Shown: positions 18,735 through 28,279, counted from the stretch's first letter. The stretch is 64,000 bases of DNA from Clostridiales bacterium (GCA_017551865.1 JAFZKB010000002.1:62001-126000); one strand, 5' to 3'. Notes: a model not told the origin generated them from the letters alone. Translations and numbers: made by a program.

Positions 18735-19499
18735 ATGAAAAAAAGAAAACTGTCATTGCTTATCAACCTTACCATCTGCTTATCGTGTGTGTTGCTGTGT
18801 TCTTGTTGGAGATCCGAGCATCCGAAAGAAAAAGCAGAAACTAAAAGAATTCTATCGTATCTTCAGGAAACGGATTGCCTTGGAGATATGACTTTGTGGA
18901 ATACTCGTGTTTATGAGGAAGAGATAGAACTAAACTTTTGGGGCGATTGTGATCTGCAAAAGGTGTTCTCCACAGCAGAGCGGGCAAACCAATATCTGGA
19001 AACACATCCGGAATCAATTCTCCTCGAGAATGACATAGATTTTCGAATCACGTTTTTCCCCAAGGGTTCGGTTAAACGAGATCGGGAGATGTTTTGCTAT
19101 TTCGCATGTGTGCAAAAGAAAGCAAGAGAAGATCAACTGGAACACTTGTATATTCATACTGAGGAATGCATAAAGACATCTGACTTTCGGGACTGTGATG
19201 TATCCTTCAAATCTGTTAGTTGTACATATAACGTTGTCTTTGATGACCCGGAGGCACTTTTACACTTGAATGGACTTCAATCCTTTACTTTTGACAACGC
19301 GTTTGTTCCAACAGACAAAGAGACTTTGGCAAGCGTCCTTCAGTCTGTTTGCTATTACGAAGATAACGGAATTTTGCCGGGTTTTGAGTTTGTTTTCTGT
19401 TTCAGTAAAAATGCCAGTATGAATGAAGAGTTGCGAAGACAGTATGATGACTTTATCGAATCGCATCCGGAATATCAGGTTTTTTACGAGTGGCCCTGA
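18735..19499 (+). CDS. Small lipoprotein of unknown function
   Basis: 254 residues from the ATG at 18735, chosen because AGGAG is correctly spaced; an upstream TTG at 18711 lacks an SD. A Lys/Arg start, hydrophobic stretch and LLCSC lipobox indicate a membrane-anchored lipoprotein. The mature part is acidic, with no family I recognise, and contains two similar segments with an xxYLETHPE / DFIESHPEYQ motif, suggesting an internal duplication. It follows the large secreted protein by 20 bases and shares its AT-rich codon use, so the two probably arrived and act together. Confidence 0.6.
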   Translation: MKKRKLSLLINLTICLSCVLLCSCWRSEHPKEKAETKRILSYLQETDCLGDMTLWNTRVYEEEIELNFWGDCDLQKVFSTAERANQYLETHPESILLENDIDFRITFFPKGSVKRDREMFCYFACVQKKAREDQLEHLYIHTEECIKTSDFRDCDVSFKSVSCTYNVVFDDPEALLHLNGLQSFTFDNAFVPTDKETLASVLQSVCYYEDNGILPGFEFVFCFSKNASMNEELRRQYDDFIESHPEYQVFYEWP

Positions 19500-19515
19500 A
19501 ATCTAAAATTCTCCA

Positions 19516-19544
19516 TTGACACAGGCAGGGCAGAGCCTTATAAT
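19516..19544 (+). promoter_or_regulatory. Consensus promoter upstream of the FMN riboswitch
   Basis: TTGACA (19516-19521), 17-bp spacer, TATAAT (19539-19544): a perfect vegetative promoter. It would start transcription at about 19551, the first base of the aptamer. Confidence 0.88.
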
Positions 19545-19552
19545 CCTGTCGT

Positions 19553-19672
19553 AACTTCAGGGCGGGGTGGAATTCCCCACCGGCGGTGATGTATCAAGAG
19601 AAGATACGAGCCCGCGAGCGAAGAGCTGAACCGGTGTGAATCCGGTGCCGACGGTAGAGTCCGGATGGAAGG
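19553..19672 (+). promoter_or_regulatory. FMN riboswitch (RFN element)
   Basis: The conserved RFN blocks are present in order: ACTTCAGGGCGGGGTGGAAT, TTCCCCACCGGCGGTGAT, a variable arm (gtatcaagagaagatac), GAGCCCGCGAGCG, then CCGGTG..CCGGTGCCGAC, GGTAGAGTCCGGATGGAAGG. The closing stem P1 pairs CTTC at the 5' end with GAAG, which is part of the Shine-Dalgarno GAAGGAG at 19668-19674. Only about 10 bases separate the aptamer from the ATG and there is no terminator, so FMN binding most likely blocks translation initiation of ribU. Confidence 0.95.
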
Positions 19673-19682
19673 AGTGATTTAA

Positions 19683-20336
19683 ATGTCAGAAGTAACAACA
19701 AATCTCAAAGAACAAAACCAGGCCAGAAAGAAAATGATCTATCGGATCGCGCTTATGGGCGTAATGACAGCCCTTGCGGAGGTTCTCATGATGCTTGAGA
19801 TCCCGCTTCCGCTGATGCCGACGTTCCTTAAGTACGACTTTTCCGATATTCCGGCGCTTTTTGCAGGATTTGCCTGCGGACCGATCGCCGGTGTGGTCGT
19901 GGAATTTCTTAAGAACCTGATCCACATGCCGATGACCAACACACAGTACATCGGTGAAGTCGCCAACTTCATTTCCGGTTCTTTTTTCGTAGTCGCAGGA
20001 ACACTGGTATACCGTCGCGTCCGTGGCAAGAAGGGCGTTGCTCTTTCACTGGCTGCAGGTACCGTCGCGCTGACGATCGCCACCTCTTTCGTCAACTACT
20101 TCTTCTGCCTGCCGCTCTATGAAAAGGTGATGGGTTTTCCGCTTCCGGCGATCATTGACATGTGCAACAAGGCAAACACGCTCGTATCGATCAATTCCAA
20201 ACTGGAAGTGATCCTCATGACATTTGTGCCTTTCAACATCTTCAAGGGAGTGACGATCTCCATCGTCGCATTCCTCGCATACCTGCCTCTGCGCCGCTTC
20301 TTCGAAGACGAGAAGACCGCTGAGACAGAGGCTTGA
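19683..20336 (+). CDS. ribU: Riboflavin ECF transporter S component
   Basis: A 217-residue membrane protein of the RibU family, the substrate-binding subunit of an ECF-type vitamin importer that works with a shared EcfA/A'/T module not in this window. The YDFSDIPALFAGFACGPIAG segment and the following VVVEFLKNLIHM are hallmark RibU motifs, and about six membrane segments can be drawn. Control by the FMN riboswitch directly upstream confirms a riboflavin-related substrate. It ends one base before the convergent nucleotidyltransferase gene. Confidence 0.95.
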   Translation: MSEVTTNLKEQNQARKKMIYRIALMGVMTALAEVLMMLEIPLPLMPTFLKYDFSDIPALFAGFACGPIAGVVVEFLKNLIHMPMTNTQYIGEVANFISGSFFVVAGTLVYRRVRGKKGVALSLAAGTVALTIATSFVNYFFCLPLYEKVMGFPLPAIIDMCNKANTLVSINSKLEVILMTFVPFNIFKGVTISIVAFLAYLPLRRFFEDEKTAETEA

Positions 20337-21107
20337 TTAAAGACCTAAGATCTGCTGGTAGTTGTCACAGACATCTTTATAGTTCTCGGGCGTGCCGATA
20401 TCGATGCACGTGCCGGGAGCTCTAAAGGCGTAAACATCTTTCCGCTGATAAAGCCAGGACGGGAAGTTGCCCGGAGCATCCGGAGTATTCCCTTCGTCGA
20501 GATACTGGCGGAACATCGGGATCGTCTCCCTAAGATAAAAATACGTGGCGTAGATGGCTACGTTCGAAGTCGGATTTGCAGGTTTTTCTGCAAGTTTAAG
20601 GACCTTATCGTCCTCGTCGAGCGTGGCCACTGCCAGTTTACGGAGCTGTTCGATCTCATCGACACGAATCGCCACGAGCGTATCTTTCTGCTTCTCCATA
20701 AAGAAGTCATACATATCGGAAAGCTTGTAGGTGAACAGGTTGTCGCCTGCGATGATCATCATGTCATCGTCGATCCGGAGCGTGTCGATGACATACTGGA
20801 TGTCGCCGATGGCGCCGAGCTTATTGGTATCGTCAGTGGTACCGTCATCGATGACTTCGATGGACGGATGATCGCCTTCAGAAACGGCATCTGCCGCTGA
20901 ACGCTCCTTCGCCCACTTATCGAAATGGTCGGCGAAACGGTGGTTCGTGACCACGACGATCTTTGACACATCAGAGATGGTCTCGATCTGGTCAACGATA
21001 TAGTCGATCATGGCCTTCGGACCAACGGGCAGAAGAGGCTTCGGTGTATTTATCGTCAGCGGATAAAGGCGTGTCGCATATCCGGCTGCTAAGATCAGTG
21101 CAATCAT
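20337..21107 (-). CDS. Sugar-phosphate nucleotidyltransferase
   Basis: A 256-residue enzyme of the glucose-1-phosphate nucleotidyltransferase fold. The N-terminal signature LILAAGYATRLYPLTINTPK contains the GxGxR-like loop and the catalytic Lys; PLLPVGPKAMIDYIVDQI follows. IIAGDNLF carries the metal-binding aspartate. The shorter start (MIALILAAG) is chosen because GAAAGGA is correctly spaced before it. It makes a nucleotide-activated sugar (dTDP-, UDP- or CDP-linked cannot be told) for wall or surface glycans. No sugar-modifying genes are adjacent, and it stands alone, divergent from glmU. Confidence 0.85.
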   Translation of the reverse strand: MIALILAAGYATRLYPLTINTPKPLLPVGPKAMIDYIVDQIETISDVSKIVVVTNHRFADHFDKWAKERSAADAVSEGDHPSIEVIDDGTTDDTNKLGAIGDIQYVIDTLRIDDDMMIIAGDNLFTYKLSDMYDFFMEKQKDTLVAIRVDEIEQLRKLAVATLDEDDKVLKLAEKPANPTSNVAIYATYFYLRETIPMFRQYLDEGNTPDAPGNFPSWLYQRKDVYAFRAPGTCIDIGTPENYKDVCDNYQQILGL

Positions 21108-21236
21108 GGCAAATTCCTTTCTATCAGGCATTTAGAGTCATTTTTAATATATTAACAGAATTTGAGATAAAAATCCATTTTCAAACTGTTTCGTTTGGAT
21201 GACAAAGAAAAGGTGGCAGGATATGGGAAAAGCGGA

Positions 21237-21324
21237 TATAATGAATAATAGTGAGAAGAAGCCGGATAAACCAATGATCATCTTTCACGATCATTGGGGC
21301 TTTTGTGCGCGGAAGAGCGCATCA
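21237..21324 (+). promoter_or_regulatory. glmU promoter -10 and structured leader
   Basis: TATAAT at 21237-21242 precedes a ~95-nt leader. The leader contains a perfect 9-bp hairpin (CCAATGATC/GATCATTGG, 21272-21298) followed by GGGGCTTTTG, and a second hairpin TGCGC..GCGCA just before AAAGGAG. The first resembles a weak terminator, so expression may be attenuated. I do not recognise a known riboswitch. Confidence 0.45.
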
Positions 21325-21344
21325 GAACTACCTAAAGGAGATAC

Positions 21345-22763
21345 ATGAATATGGAGCTTTGTGCAGTTGTTATGGCAGCAGGTGAAGGTAAGAGAATGAT
21401 GTCCAATCATTCCAAAGTCGTCCAGCTGGCTGCCGGAAAACCGCTGATCCGCTGGGTGGCGGAAGCACTCTCCGGAGTGGGCGCCACTGAGCAGGTATAT
21501 ATTGTCGGACACAGACAGGAAGAAGTCAGAGAAGTACTCGGCGAGGATGTCGCCTTCGTATTCCAGGAGCAGCAGCTCGGTACCGGACATGCCGTTATGC
21601 AGGCCGCACCTTTCCTCGAGGGAAGAAACGGATGCACCATCGTCCTTCCGGGCGATGCCCCGCTCATCACATCGGAGACGATCTCCCAGGCCCTGACCAT
21701 GTTTGAACAGGGCGATTACGGCGCGGTCATCATCACAGGTCTGGCACCGGATCCGAAGGGATACGGACGTGTCGTACGTAATGCCGAGGGCAATGTCGTA
21801 AAGATCGTAGAGCACAGAGACTGCACAGAAGAGGAGCTGAAGATCAACGAGATCAATTCTTCGATCTACTGCTTTAAGACGCCGCTCCTTCTGTCTGCAT
21901 TAGGCCGCATCGACGCCAAGAATGCTCAGAAGGAATACTATCTCACGGATACCATCGAGATCCTCATCAAGGACGGCCATAAGGTCGGTGCGTATGTGGC
22001 GGATTTCAACGAGACACGCGGCGTAAATGACCGTGTCGAGCTGCAGGCTGTCGGCAAGATGCTCAATAGAAGGGTCTGCGAGAAGTTCATGCGCGAGGGC
22101 GTGCAGATCGTCGATTCCGAGACGACATGGATCGCGGATACGGTCAAGATCGGAAGAGACACCCTGATCCTTCCGGGAAGCATCATCCTCGGAAACAGCG
22201 TGATCGGCGAAGAGTGCGTCATCGGTGAGAATGCCCGTCTGGAAAACGTTATCCTGGGCGACGGTTCCACGATCGATAACTCCATCGCTTCCGATTGCGA
22301 AGTCGGTAAGAACTGCCGTATTGGACCTTACTCTCACCTGCGTCCGGATACGATCCTTAAGGATAATGTCACCATCGGTGCATACGTAGAAGTCAAGAAT
22401 GCCACCATCGGGGATTATTCCCGTGCCCGTCACCTCACATATGTCGGTGATGCAAAGGTCGGCAAGAACGTTAACTTCGGCTGCGGTACAGTCACCTGTA
22501 ACTACGATGGTATGGATAAGACCTGGTGCGTCATCGGCGATAACGTATTTATCGGCGGTAACAGCAACCTCATCTCTCCGGTGACCCTGAAGGAGAATTC
22601 CTACATCGCTGCCGGTTCCACGATCACGGAAGACGTGCCGGAACTCGGTCTTGCGATCGCCAGATCCCAGCAGGTCGTAAAGGAGAACTGGGTCGCCAAG
22701 AAGAACCGTTCACGTGCATCTACGGTCATCCAGCCGGATAAGAAACGTACGAGCGGAATGTGA
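21345..22763 (+). CDS. glmU: Bifunctional GlcN-1-P acetyltransferase / GlcNAc-1-P uridyltransferase
   Basis: A 472-residue cytoplasmic enzyme making UDP-GlcNAc for peptidoglycan and wall polymers. The N-terminal uridyltransferase domain starts VVMAAGEGKRM and includes QLGTGHAVMQAA, LPGDAPLI and the Asn in RGVNDRVEL. The C-terminal half (from about residue 250) is a left-handed beta-helix of hexapeptide repeats with the acetyltransferase motifs IGPYSHLRPDTIL, YVEVKNATIGDYSRARHLTY and NFGCGTVTCNYDG. AAAGGAG upstream fixes the start. It heads the conserved Firmicutes cluster glmU-pth-mfd, here lacking the prs gene often found after glmU. Confidence 0.97.
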   Translation: MNMELCAVVMAAGEGKRMMSNHSKVVQLAAGKPLIRWVAEALSGVGATEQVYIVGHRQEEVREVLGEDVAFVFQEQQLGTGHAVMQAAPFLEGRNGCTIVLPGDAPLITSETISQALTMFEQGDYGAVIITGLAPDPKGYGRVVRNAEGNVVKIVEHRDCTEEELKINEINSSIYCFKTPLLLSALGRIDAKNAQKEYYLTDTIEILIKDGHKVGAYVADFNETRGVNDRVELQAVGKMLNRRVCEKFMREGVQIVDSETTWIADTVKIGRDTLILPGSIILGNSVIGEECVIGENARLENVILGDGSTIDNSIASDCEVGKNCRIGPYSHLRPDTILKDNVTIGAYVEVKNATIGDYSRARHLTYVGDAKVGKNVNFGCGTVTCNYDGMDKTWCVIGDNVFIGGNSNLISPVTLKENSYIAAGSTITEDVPELGLAIARSQQVVKENWVAKKNRSRASTVIQPDKKRTSGM

Positions 22764-22821
22764 TCCGATGTGGTTCAAAAAGAAATCGAAAGAAGACGAA
22801 TGGACGGCGAAAGGTGAAAAC

Positions 22822-23391
22822 ATGTGGCTGATCGTTGGCCTGGGAAATCCGGGGAAAGAATATACTTCCACGTTCCATAACTGCGGCTTCATGACCCTTG
22901 AGGTCCTGGCCCAAAAGAACAATATACGCGTAGATAAACTCAAGTGGAAAGGTGAGTACGGAAGAGGAACGATCCAGGGTGAGGACTGTATCCTTCTGCG
23001 TCCGCATACCTTCATGAACCTGTCGGGACAGAGCGTGATCGAAGTCATGCGTTTCTTTAAGATCCCGCTCGACCACCTGATCGTGATCTACGACGATATC
23101 GATATTCCGCGCGGGAAGATCCGTGTCAGATCCAGCGGTTCCGCCGGGACCCATAACGGCATGAAGTCCGTGATCTACTGTGTGGAGTCACAGGACTTTG
23201 CCCGTGTGCGCATCGGCTGCGGTCCGGTCCCCGAGCACTGGGATCTTGCGGATTTCGTGCTTTCCACGATTCCGAAGGATGAACAGGAAACGATGTATAA
23301 GTCATTTGAAGAAGGCGCAAAAGCCGTAGAGGATATCCTCCAGGGCAAGCCGATCCCGGGCGGCAGAAACCGCGGCGGAGGCCGTTCATGA
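22822..23391 (+). CDS. pth: Peptidyl-tRNA hydrolase
   Basis: Releases tRNA from peptidyl-tRNA dropped by ribosomes. From the chosen ATG it is 189 residues, the normal family size. It begins MWLIVGLGNPGKEY, followed by the catalytic His in FHNCGF, the HTFMNLSGQSV and DDIDIPRGKIRVRSSGSAGTHNG segments. This ATG is preferred because AAAGGTG is well placed; an in-frame ATG at 22768 (MWFKKKS..., 207 residues) has little SD support but cannot be excluded. Its stop overlaps the mfd start by 4 bases. Confidence 0.93.
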   Translation: MWLIVGLGNPGKEYTSTFHNCGFMTLEVLAQKNNIRVDKLKWKGEYGRGTIQGEDCILLRPHTFMNLSGQSVIEVMRFFKIPLDHLIVIYDDIDIPRGKIRVRSSGSAGTHNGMKSVIYCVESQDFARVRIGCGPVPEHWDLADFVLSTIPKDEQETMYKSFEEGAKAVEDILQGKPIPGGRNRGGGRS

Positions 23392-26300
23392 ATTTCCTTC
23401 CCCAGATAAAAAAGATGCTGAAAGAAGCATATGTCGACCCTGCTTTTCAGGAGCTGGTCGATTCTTTTTCTGCGAAAAAAGGACACATCAATCTGACCGG
23501 CATGACCGAGACGCAGAAGGCATATCTGATTGCTGCGGCGACACTTTATCAGAGTGAAAACAGTGAAAAAGATACATTCCCGATCCCGGTGATCCTCGTC
23601 TCCGACGAGCTTTCCGCCCGCCAGATGAAATCTTATATGGATGCCTTTTTCGAAAAAGAAAGTGTGGTCCTTCGCGGAAGAGAGACACATATGTCCGCGG
23701 TCTCGGCATCTAGCCGTGAGATCGAGCAGGGACGTGTCCGCGCCCTGATCAAGTACGGCACCCGCGACTGCGGCTGCCTGATCGTGACTGCCGGCGCACT
23801 TCTTACGAAGATGCTCCCGATGGAAGATTTCATGAAGACGACCATACGGCTCCGCCTCGGAAAAAGGATCGCGCCTGAGGATCTGGCACTGACACTGAGC
23901 CTCATGGGATATGTCCGCGTCAGGGAAGTCGAGGGCGTGGGCGAGTTCTCCCAGAGAGGCGATATCTTCGACTTTTATCCCGCAGGCTCGGACATGGGCG
24001 TGCGCGTCTCTTTCTTCGACGACGAGATCGACCAGATCAAGCTTTTCAATCTGAAGACACAGCGCTCGGAAGAGCAGCTCAAGGAATATACCGTCTATCC
24101 GGCCTCCGAACTGATCCTGCCGCAGAAAAGATGGGAGAGTCTCGCCGACAGGATGATCGATATCGGTGAGGAAGCCTCTACGAAGGCGGCGGCCATCGGT
24201 GCCGAAAGAAACAACATCGACACCATGCTCCGCATGATCGGAAAAGAAAGCGAAGCACTAAGGTCCGGCGGATCTTTTTCCGGATGGGAAAAATGGATCT
24301 CCGTATTTTCGGAAAATACCGAATCGATCCTCTCTTTCGTAAGAAGCAGGGGAGATACGATATACATAAACGAATTCGCACAGGTCCGGTCCCGCATGGA
24401 CGGTGTGGCAGCGGATTTCGAGACGCGCTTCTGCACAGCCTTTGAAAAAGGACTGGTCCCGTCCGCATGTTCGACGGCCCTCGGCAGCATTCCGGATACC
24501 ATGATCGAACTGGATAAAAAACAGGTGGTCTCCATGGCTGTTCTGCCGAGTTCGAGTAACGGACTTCCCGGAGGCATCCGCATCAGTATTCCGGGTACGG
24601 CATGTAACAGCTACCGCGGTCACGAAGAATCCCTCGCGGAGATGATCTCCGAGAGAAATAAGAAGGGACAGATCACATACATCATGAGCGGCACGGGAAG
24701 CCGCGCCGAAAAACTTAGAACATTTCTTTTCGAGCGGAACAGCATGCCGGTCCTTCTGAACCGTCCGCTTCCGAGCGGGTTTGTATATCCTGCGATCTCC
24801 ATGATCCTCATCGGTACGCAGGACATCTTCGGCGTGGACCGCGGCATCAAGAAGAAGAAAAAGGGCGGCATGACCATCGACCTTTTCTCCGACCTCGTGC
24901 CGGGCGAACTGGTCGTCGATGACGAAAACGGCGTCGGCCGCTACGACGGCCTCGTGAACCTCGAAGTCGAAGGCACCAAGCGCGACTATCTGCAGATCAC
25001 CTACGCAAATGACGACCATCTTTATATCCCGATGGACCGCCTCGACCATATCCAGAAATATGTCGCTTCCGACGGCAGGACACCGAAGCTCGCCCGCCTC
25101 GGTTCACAGGAGTGGAGCAAGTCCGTCAGCCGTGCGAAGAACTCGATCAAGCAGCTTGCCTTCGACCTTGTTGAACTCTATGCGAAAAGACAGGCCGTGG
25201 ACGGCTATGCGTTCTCTCCTGACACCGTCTGGCAGACGCAGTTTGAAGACGATTTCCCGTATCAGGAAACGGAAGACCAGCTCTCGGCGATCGCTGAGAT
25301 CAAGAAAGATATGGAGTCGAAAAAATCCATGGACCGCCTGCTTTGCGGAGACGTGGGATTCGGTAAAACGGAGGTCGCTTTCCGTGCGATCTTCAAGTGT
25401 GTCATGGACGGAAAACAGGCCATCCTTCTGGCGCCGACCACGGTACTTGTGCAGCAGCATTACGATAACCTGAAAGAACGATTGAGAGGATACCCGATCC
25501 GCATCGCCATGCTCAGCCGCTTTGCAACCCCGAAGGAAGTCAAGCGCGCCGTGACCGGCATCAACGACGGCTCGGTCGATGTCGTCGTCGGGACCCACCG
25601 CGTCTTAAGCAAGGACGTCCAGCCCCGAAATCTCGGACTGATGGTCATTGACGAGGAGCAGCGTTTCGGCGTCAACCATAAAGAGAAGATGAAGACGCTT
25701 CGAAATACGGTCGATGTCCTGACACTTACCGCGACCCCGATCCCGAGAACGCTTCACATGTCGCTTTCGGGCATCCGCGATATCTCCGTGCTCGAAGAAC
25801 CGCCGCAGGATCGAAGACCGGTGCAGACCTATGTTATCGAGTACGATCCGCAGATCGTGGCGGAGGCATGTCTTCGTGAGATCGAGCGGCACGGCCAGGT
25901 ATTCTATCTTTACAACAACACGCATCACATCGAGAAAAAAGCACAGGAGCTCTCGGCGATGCTTCCGGGCGCACGCATCGTCTTTGCCCACGGCAAGATG
26001 AGCGAAAGAGAACTCGAGAGCATCATCGAATCCTTTATCCGGAGAGAAGCGGATATCCTCGTCTGTACGACGATCATCGAGTCGGGCGTGGATATGCCGA
26101 ACGTCAATACCATCATCGTGGAAAACAGCGACCGCTTCGGCCTTTCCCAGCTGTATCAGCTGAAAGGACGAGTCGGAAGATCGGACCGTCAGGCCTATGC
26201 CTATATCACCTATGAACCGGAAAAAGTGCTTAATGAAGATGCGGAAAAACGCCTCGCGGCCATCCGCGATTTTACGGAGCTCGGTTCCGGTATCAAGATC

Positions 26301-26927
26301 GCTCTTAAGGACCTGGAGGTCCGCGGCGCAGGTAATCTTCTCGGCGCGGAGCAGCACGGACAGATGGATGTGATCGGTTATGAGCTTTACTGCCGTATGC
26401 TCGACGAAGAGATCAAGAAGCTCTCCGGAACATGGGTCCCGGAGGTCGAAGATACGGTCATCAAGATGAGCGAAGATGCCTATATCTCGCCGGAATACAT
26501 CCCGGATGACGGACAGCGCATGGACGTTTACCGCCATATCCAGAGCATCGCCAGCAGGAAGGAAAGAGAAGATCTCGAAGATGAACTGACCGACCGTTTC
26601 GGCGATGTCCCGAAGGAGGTCACGATCCTTGCCAATATCGCGATCATCCGGCACCAGGCGGCTACTCTCGGTTTTGAAAAGGTCGAGATCGAAAAAGAAG
26701 CGGCGAAGCTCTTTTACCGTCCGGGTGTCTCCAATGCCGCCGCGGCGATCCTCATGGCCGGCAGTGACAAGCGTTTCGACGGGCGCATCATGGTATATTC
26801 CCTGAAGCATCCGTACATGCAGTACACCCCTTCAAAGAAGGATTGTAGCGAGATCGTCGCCAACGTGGCGGATCTTCTCGACCTGATGAGTGAAGGAGTA
26901 AAAGAAGGAGGAAAAGTGAATTCATGA
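23388..26927 (+). CDS. mfd: Transcription-repair coupling factor
   Basis: An 1179-residue SF2 translocase that removes RNA polymerase stalled at DNA lesions and recruits UvrA. The domain order is complete. The N-terminal UvrB-like region is followed by the RNA-polymerase-interacting CarD-like domain (GELVVDDENGVGRYDGLVN, about 504-570), the helicase core with Walker A GDVGFGKTE (about 654-662) and DEEQ box (about 754-757), motif VI GRVGRSDRQAYAY, the RecG-like TRG region and a C-terminal TRCF domain. It is translationally coupled at both ends (ATGA overlaps with pth and the next gene). Confidence 0.97.
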   Translation: MNFLPQIKKMLKEAYVDPAFQELVDSFSAKKGHINLTGMTETQKAYLIAAATLYQSENSEKDTFPIPVILVSDELSARQMKSYMDAFFEKESVVLRGRETHMSAVSASSREIEQGRVRALIKYGTRDCGCLIVTAGALLTKMLPMEDFMKTTIRLRLGKRIAPEDLALTLSLMGYVRVREVEGVGEFSQRGDIFDFYPAGSDMGVRVSFFDDEIDQIKLFNLKTQRSEEQLKEYTVYPASELILPQKRWESLADRMIDIGEEASTKAAAIGAERNNIDTMLRMIGKESEALRSGGSFSGWEKWISVFSENTESILSFVRSRGDTIYINEFAQVRSRMDGVAADFETRFCTAFEKGLVPSACSTALGSIPDTMIELDKKQVVSMAVLPSSSNGLPGGIRISIPGTACNSYRGHEESLAEMISERNKKGQITYIMSGTGSRAEKLRTFLFERNSMPVLLNRPLPSGFVYPAISMILIGTQDIFGVDRGIKKKKKGGMTIDLFSDLVPGELVVDDENGVGRYDGLVNLEVEGTKRDYLQITYANDDHLYIPMDRLDHIQKYVASDGRTPKLARLGSQEWSKSVSRAKNSIKQLAFDLVELYAKRQAVDGYAFSPDTVWQTQFEDDFPYQETEDQLSAIAEIKKDMESKKSMDRLLCGDVGFGKTEVAFRAIFKCVMDGKQAILLAPTTVLVQQHYDNLKERLRGYPIRIAMLSRFATPKEVKRAVTGINDGSVDVVVGTHRVLSKDVQPRNLGLMVIDEEQRFGVNHKEKMKTLRNTVDVLTLTATPIPRTLHMSLSGIRDISVLEEPPQDRRPVQTYVIEYDPQIVAEACLREIERHGQVFYLYNNTHHIEKKAQELSAMLPGARIVFAHGKMSERELESIIESFIRREADILVCTTIIESGVDMPNVNTIIVENSDRFGLSQLYQLKGRVGRSDRQAYAYITYEPEKVLNEDAEKRLAAIRDFTELGSGIKIALKDLEVRGAGNLLGAEQHGQMDVIGYELYCRMLDEEIKKLSGTWVPEVEDTVIKMSEDAYISPEYIPDDGQRMDVYRHIQSIASRKEREDLEDELTDRFGDVPKEVTILANIAIIRHQAATLGFEKVEIEKEAAKLFYRPGVSNAAAAILMAGSDKRFDGRIMVYSLKHPYMQYTPSKKDCSEIVANVADLLDLMSEGVKEGGKVNS

Positions 26928-28279
26928 TCGTTCTGGAGATTCTGTATTTTCTGATCGGCACTGCGTGTGCGTTTCTTCTCGGAAACATAGTGATGCTTCC
27001 GATCCCTGTGTGGTCTCTGATCTTCCTGATCCCGCTGTTCCTTCTGTTTCTGGTCCTTCCATCATTTCCGGGATCTCTTTCCCGTATTCACTCGGCGAAA
27101 CTGAAGAACACGAAGTGCGGTACGGCGCTTCTTAAGATATTCCTTGCCTCGATGGTCCTGGATCTCGTATTCAATATCCCTGCCATGTTCGGTGCCCTGG
27201 AAGAGCACGGGATCCCGGCGATCGGCGATGCAGGATGGAAGTGGACCGGCAGTATCCTTCTGATCGTTCTGATCGAAAATCTTATTTTCTGGAACGGCAT
27301 CATCCGTATCTATCTGACTTCTTCCCAGCTTGGTGCGAAGTACCGCATCATCGGCATCGCCTGTGGCATGATCCCGATCGTTAATCTTATCGCGCTTAGT
27401 ATCCTGATCCGGATCTGCGACAAGGAAGTCAAGGTGGAAAACGAAAAGATCCTGCTGAACGAATCGCGTGCGGCGGAGAGGATCTGTGAAACGAAATATC
27501 CGATCCTCATGGTGCATGGTGTTTTCTTTAGAGACTTCCGATTCTTCAACTACTGGGGACGTATTCCCGAGCAGCTCGAAAAGAACGGCGCGAGAGTATT
27601 CTATGGCAACCAGCAGTCTGCAGCATCGGTGGAAATATCGGGAAGAGAACTGGCCGAGCGCATTAAGAAAGTATGCGAAGAAACAGGAAGTGAAAAGGTC
27701 AACATCATCGCGCACTCCAAGGGCGGACTTGACTGCCGCATGGCGATCGCCAAGTACGGCGCGGGTCCATATGTGGCCAGTCTTACGACCATCAACACAC
27801 CGCATAGAGGATGTGAATTTGCAGATTATCTTTTAAGTAGAATCGGAGAATCCCATCAGGTCCGTGTGGCCGGAATGTACGAAGCCGCGCTTCGCAAAGC
27901 CGGAGATCCGAACCCGAATTTTCTCGCCGCGGTAACAGATCTAACCTCTTCTGCTGCGGTCCGCTTAAACGAAGAAATGCCGGATCCGGAGGGCATCTAC
28001 TGCCAAAGTTTCGGATCGAAACTGAACCGTCCGGGATCGGGAAGATTTCCTCTCAATTTTTCCACACTTCTGGTCGGTCATTTCGATGGTCCGAACGACG
28101 GTCTTGTGGGTGCGAAATCTTTCTGCTGGGGACAGGATTATCACTTCTGGACCGCTCCTGGAAAACGCGGAATCTCTCACGGAGATGTCATCGATCTCAA
28201 TAGAGAAAACATCGACGGATTCGACGTCCGGGAGACCTTCGTACAGATCGTTTCCGATCTGAAGAAAAAAGGTCTGTAA
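26924..28279 (+). CDS. Membrane-anchored lipase-like alpha/beta hydrolase
   Basis: 451 residues. The first ~165 contain four or five hydrophobic membrane segments. The C-terminal ~280 form an alpha/beta hydrolase with ILMVHGVFFRD as the oxyanion region and IIAHSKGGLD as the GxSxG-like nucleophile elbow (Ser about 264). TPHRGCEFADYLL is typical of triacylglycerol lipases, and a late His occurs in ISHGDVIDL. It overlaps the mfd stop by 4 bases, so it rides in the glmU-pth-mfd operon. The active site would face the side of the membrane set by the odd or even TM count, which I cannot resolve. The substrate is unknown. Confidence 0.75.
   Translation: MIVLEILYFLIGTACAFLLGNIVMLPIPVWSLIFLIPLFLLFLVLPSFPGSLSRIHSAKLKNTKCGTALLKIFLASMVLDLVFNIPAMFGALEEHGIPAIGDAGWKWTGSILLIVLIENLIFWNGIIRIYLTSSQLGAKYRIIGIACGMIPIVNLIALSILIRICDKEVKVENEKILLNESRAAERICETKYPILMVHGVFFRDFRFFNYWGRIPEQLEKNGARVFYGNQQSAASVEISGRELAERIKKVCEETGSEKVNIIAHSKGGLDCRMAIAKYGAGPYVASLTTINTPHRGCEFADYLLSRIGESHQVRVAGMYEAALRKAGDPNPNFLAAVTDLTSSAAVRLNEEMPDPEGIYCQSFGSKLNRPGSGRFPLNFSTLLVGHFDGPNDGLVGAKSFCWGQDYHFWTAPGKRGISHGDVIDLNRENIDGFDVRETFVQIVSDLKKKGL

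Noticed and set aside
21249..21344. Known amino-sugar riboswitch-ribozyme (glmS type)
   Set aside because: The gene is glmU, not glmS, and the conserved ribozyme core is not present in the leader.
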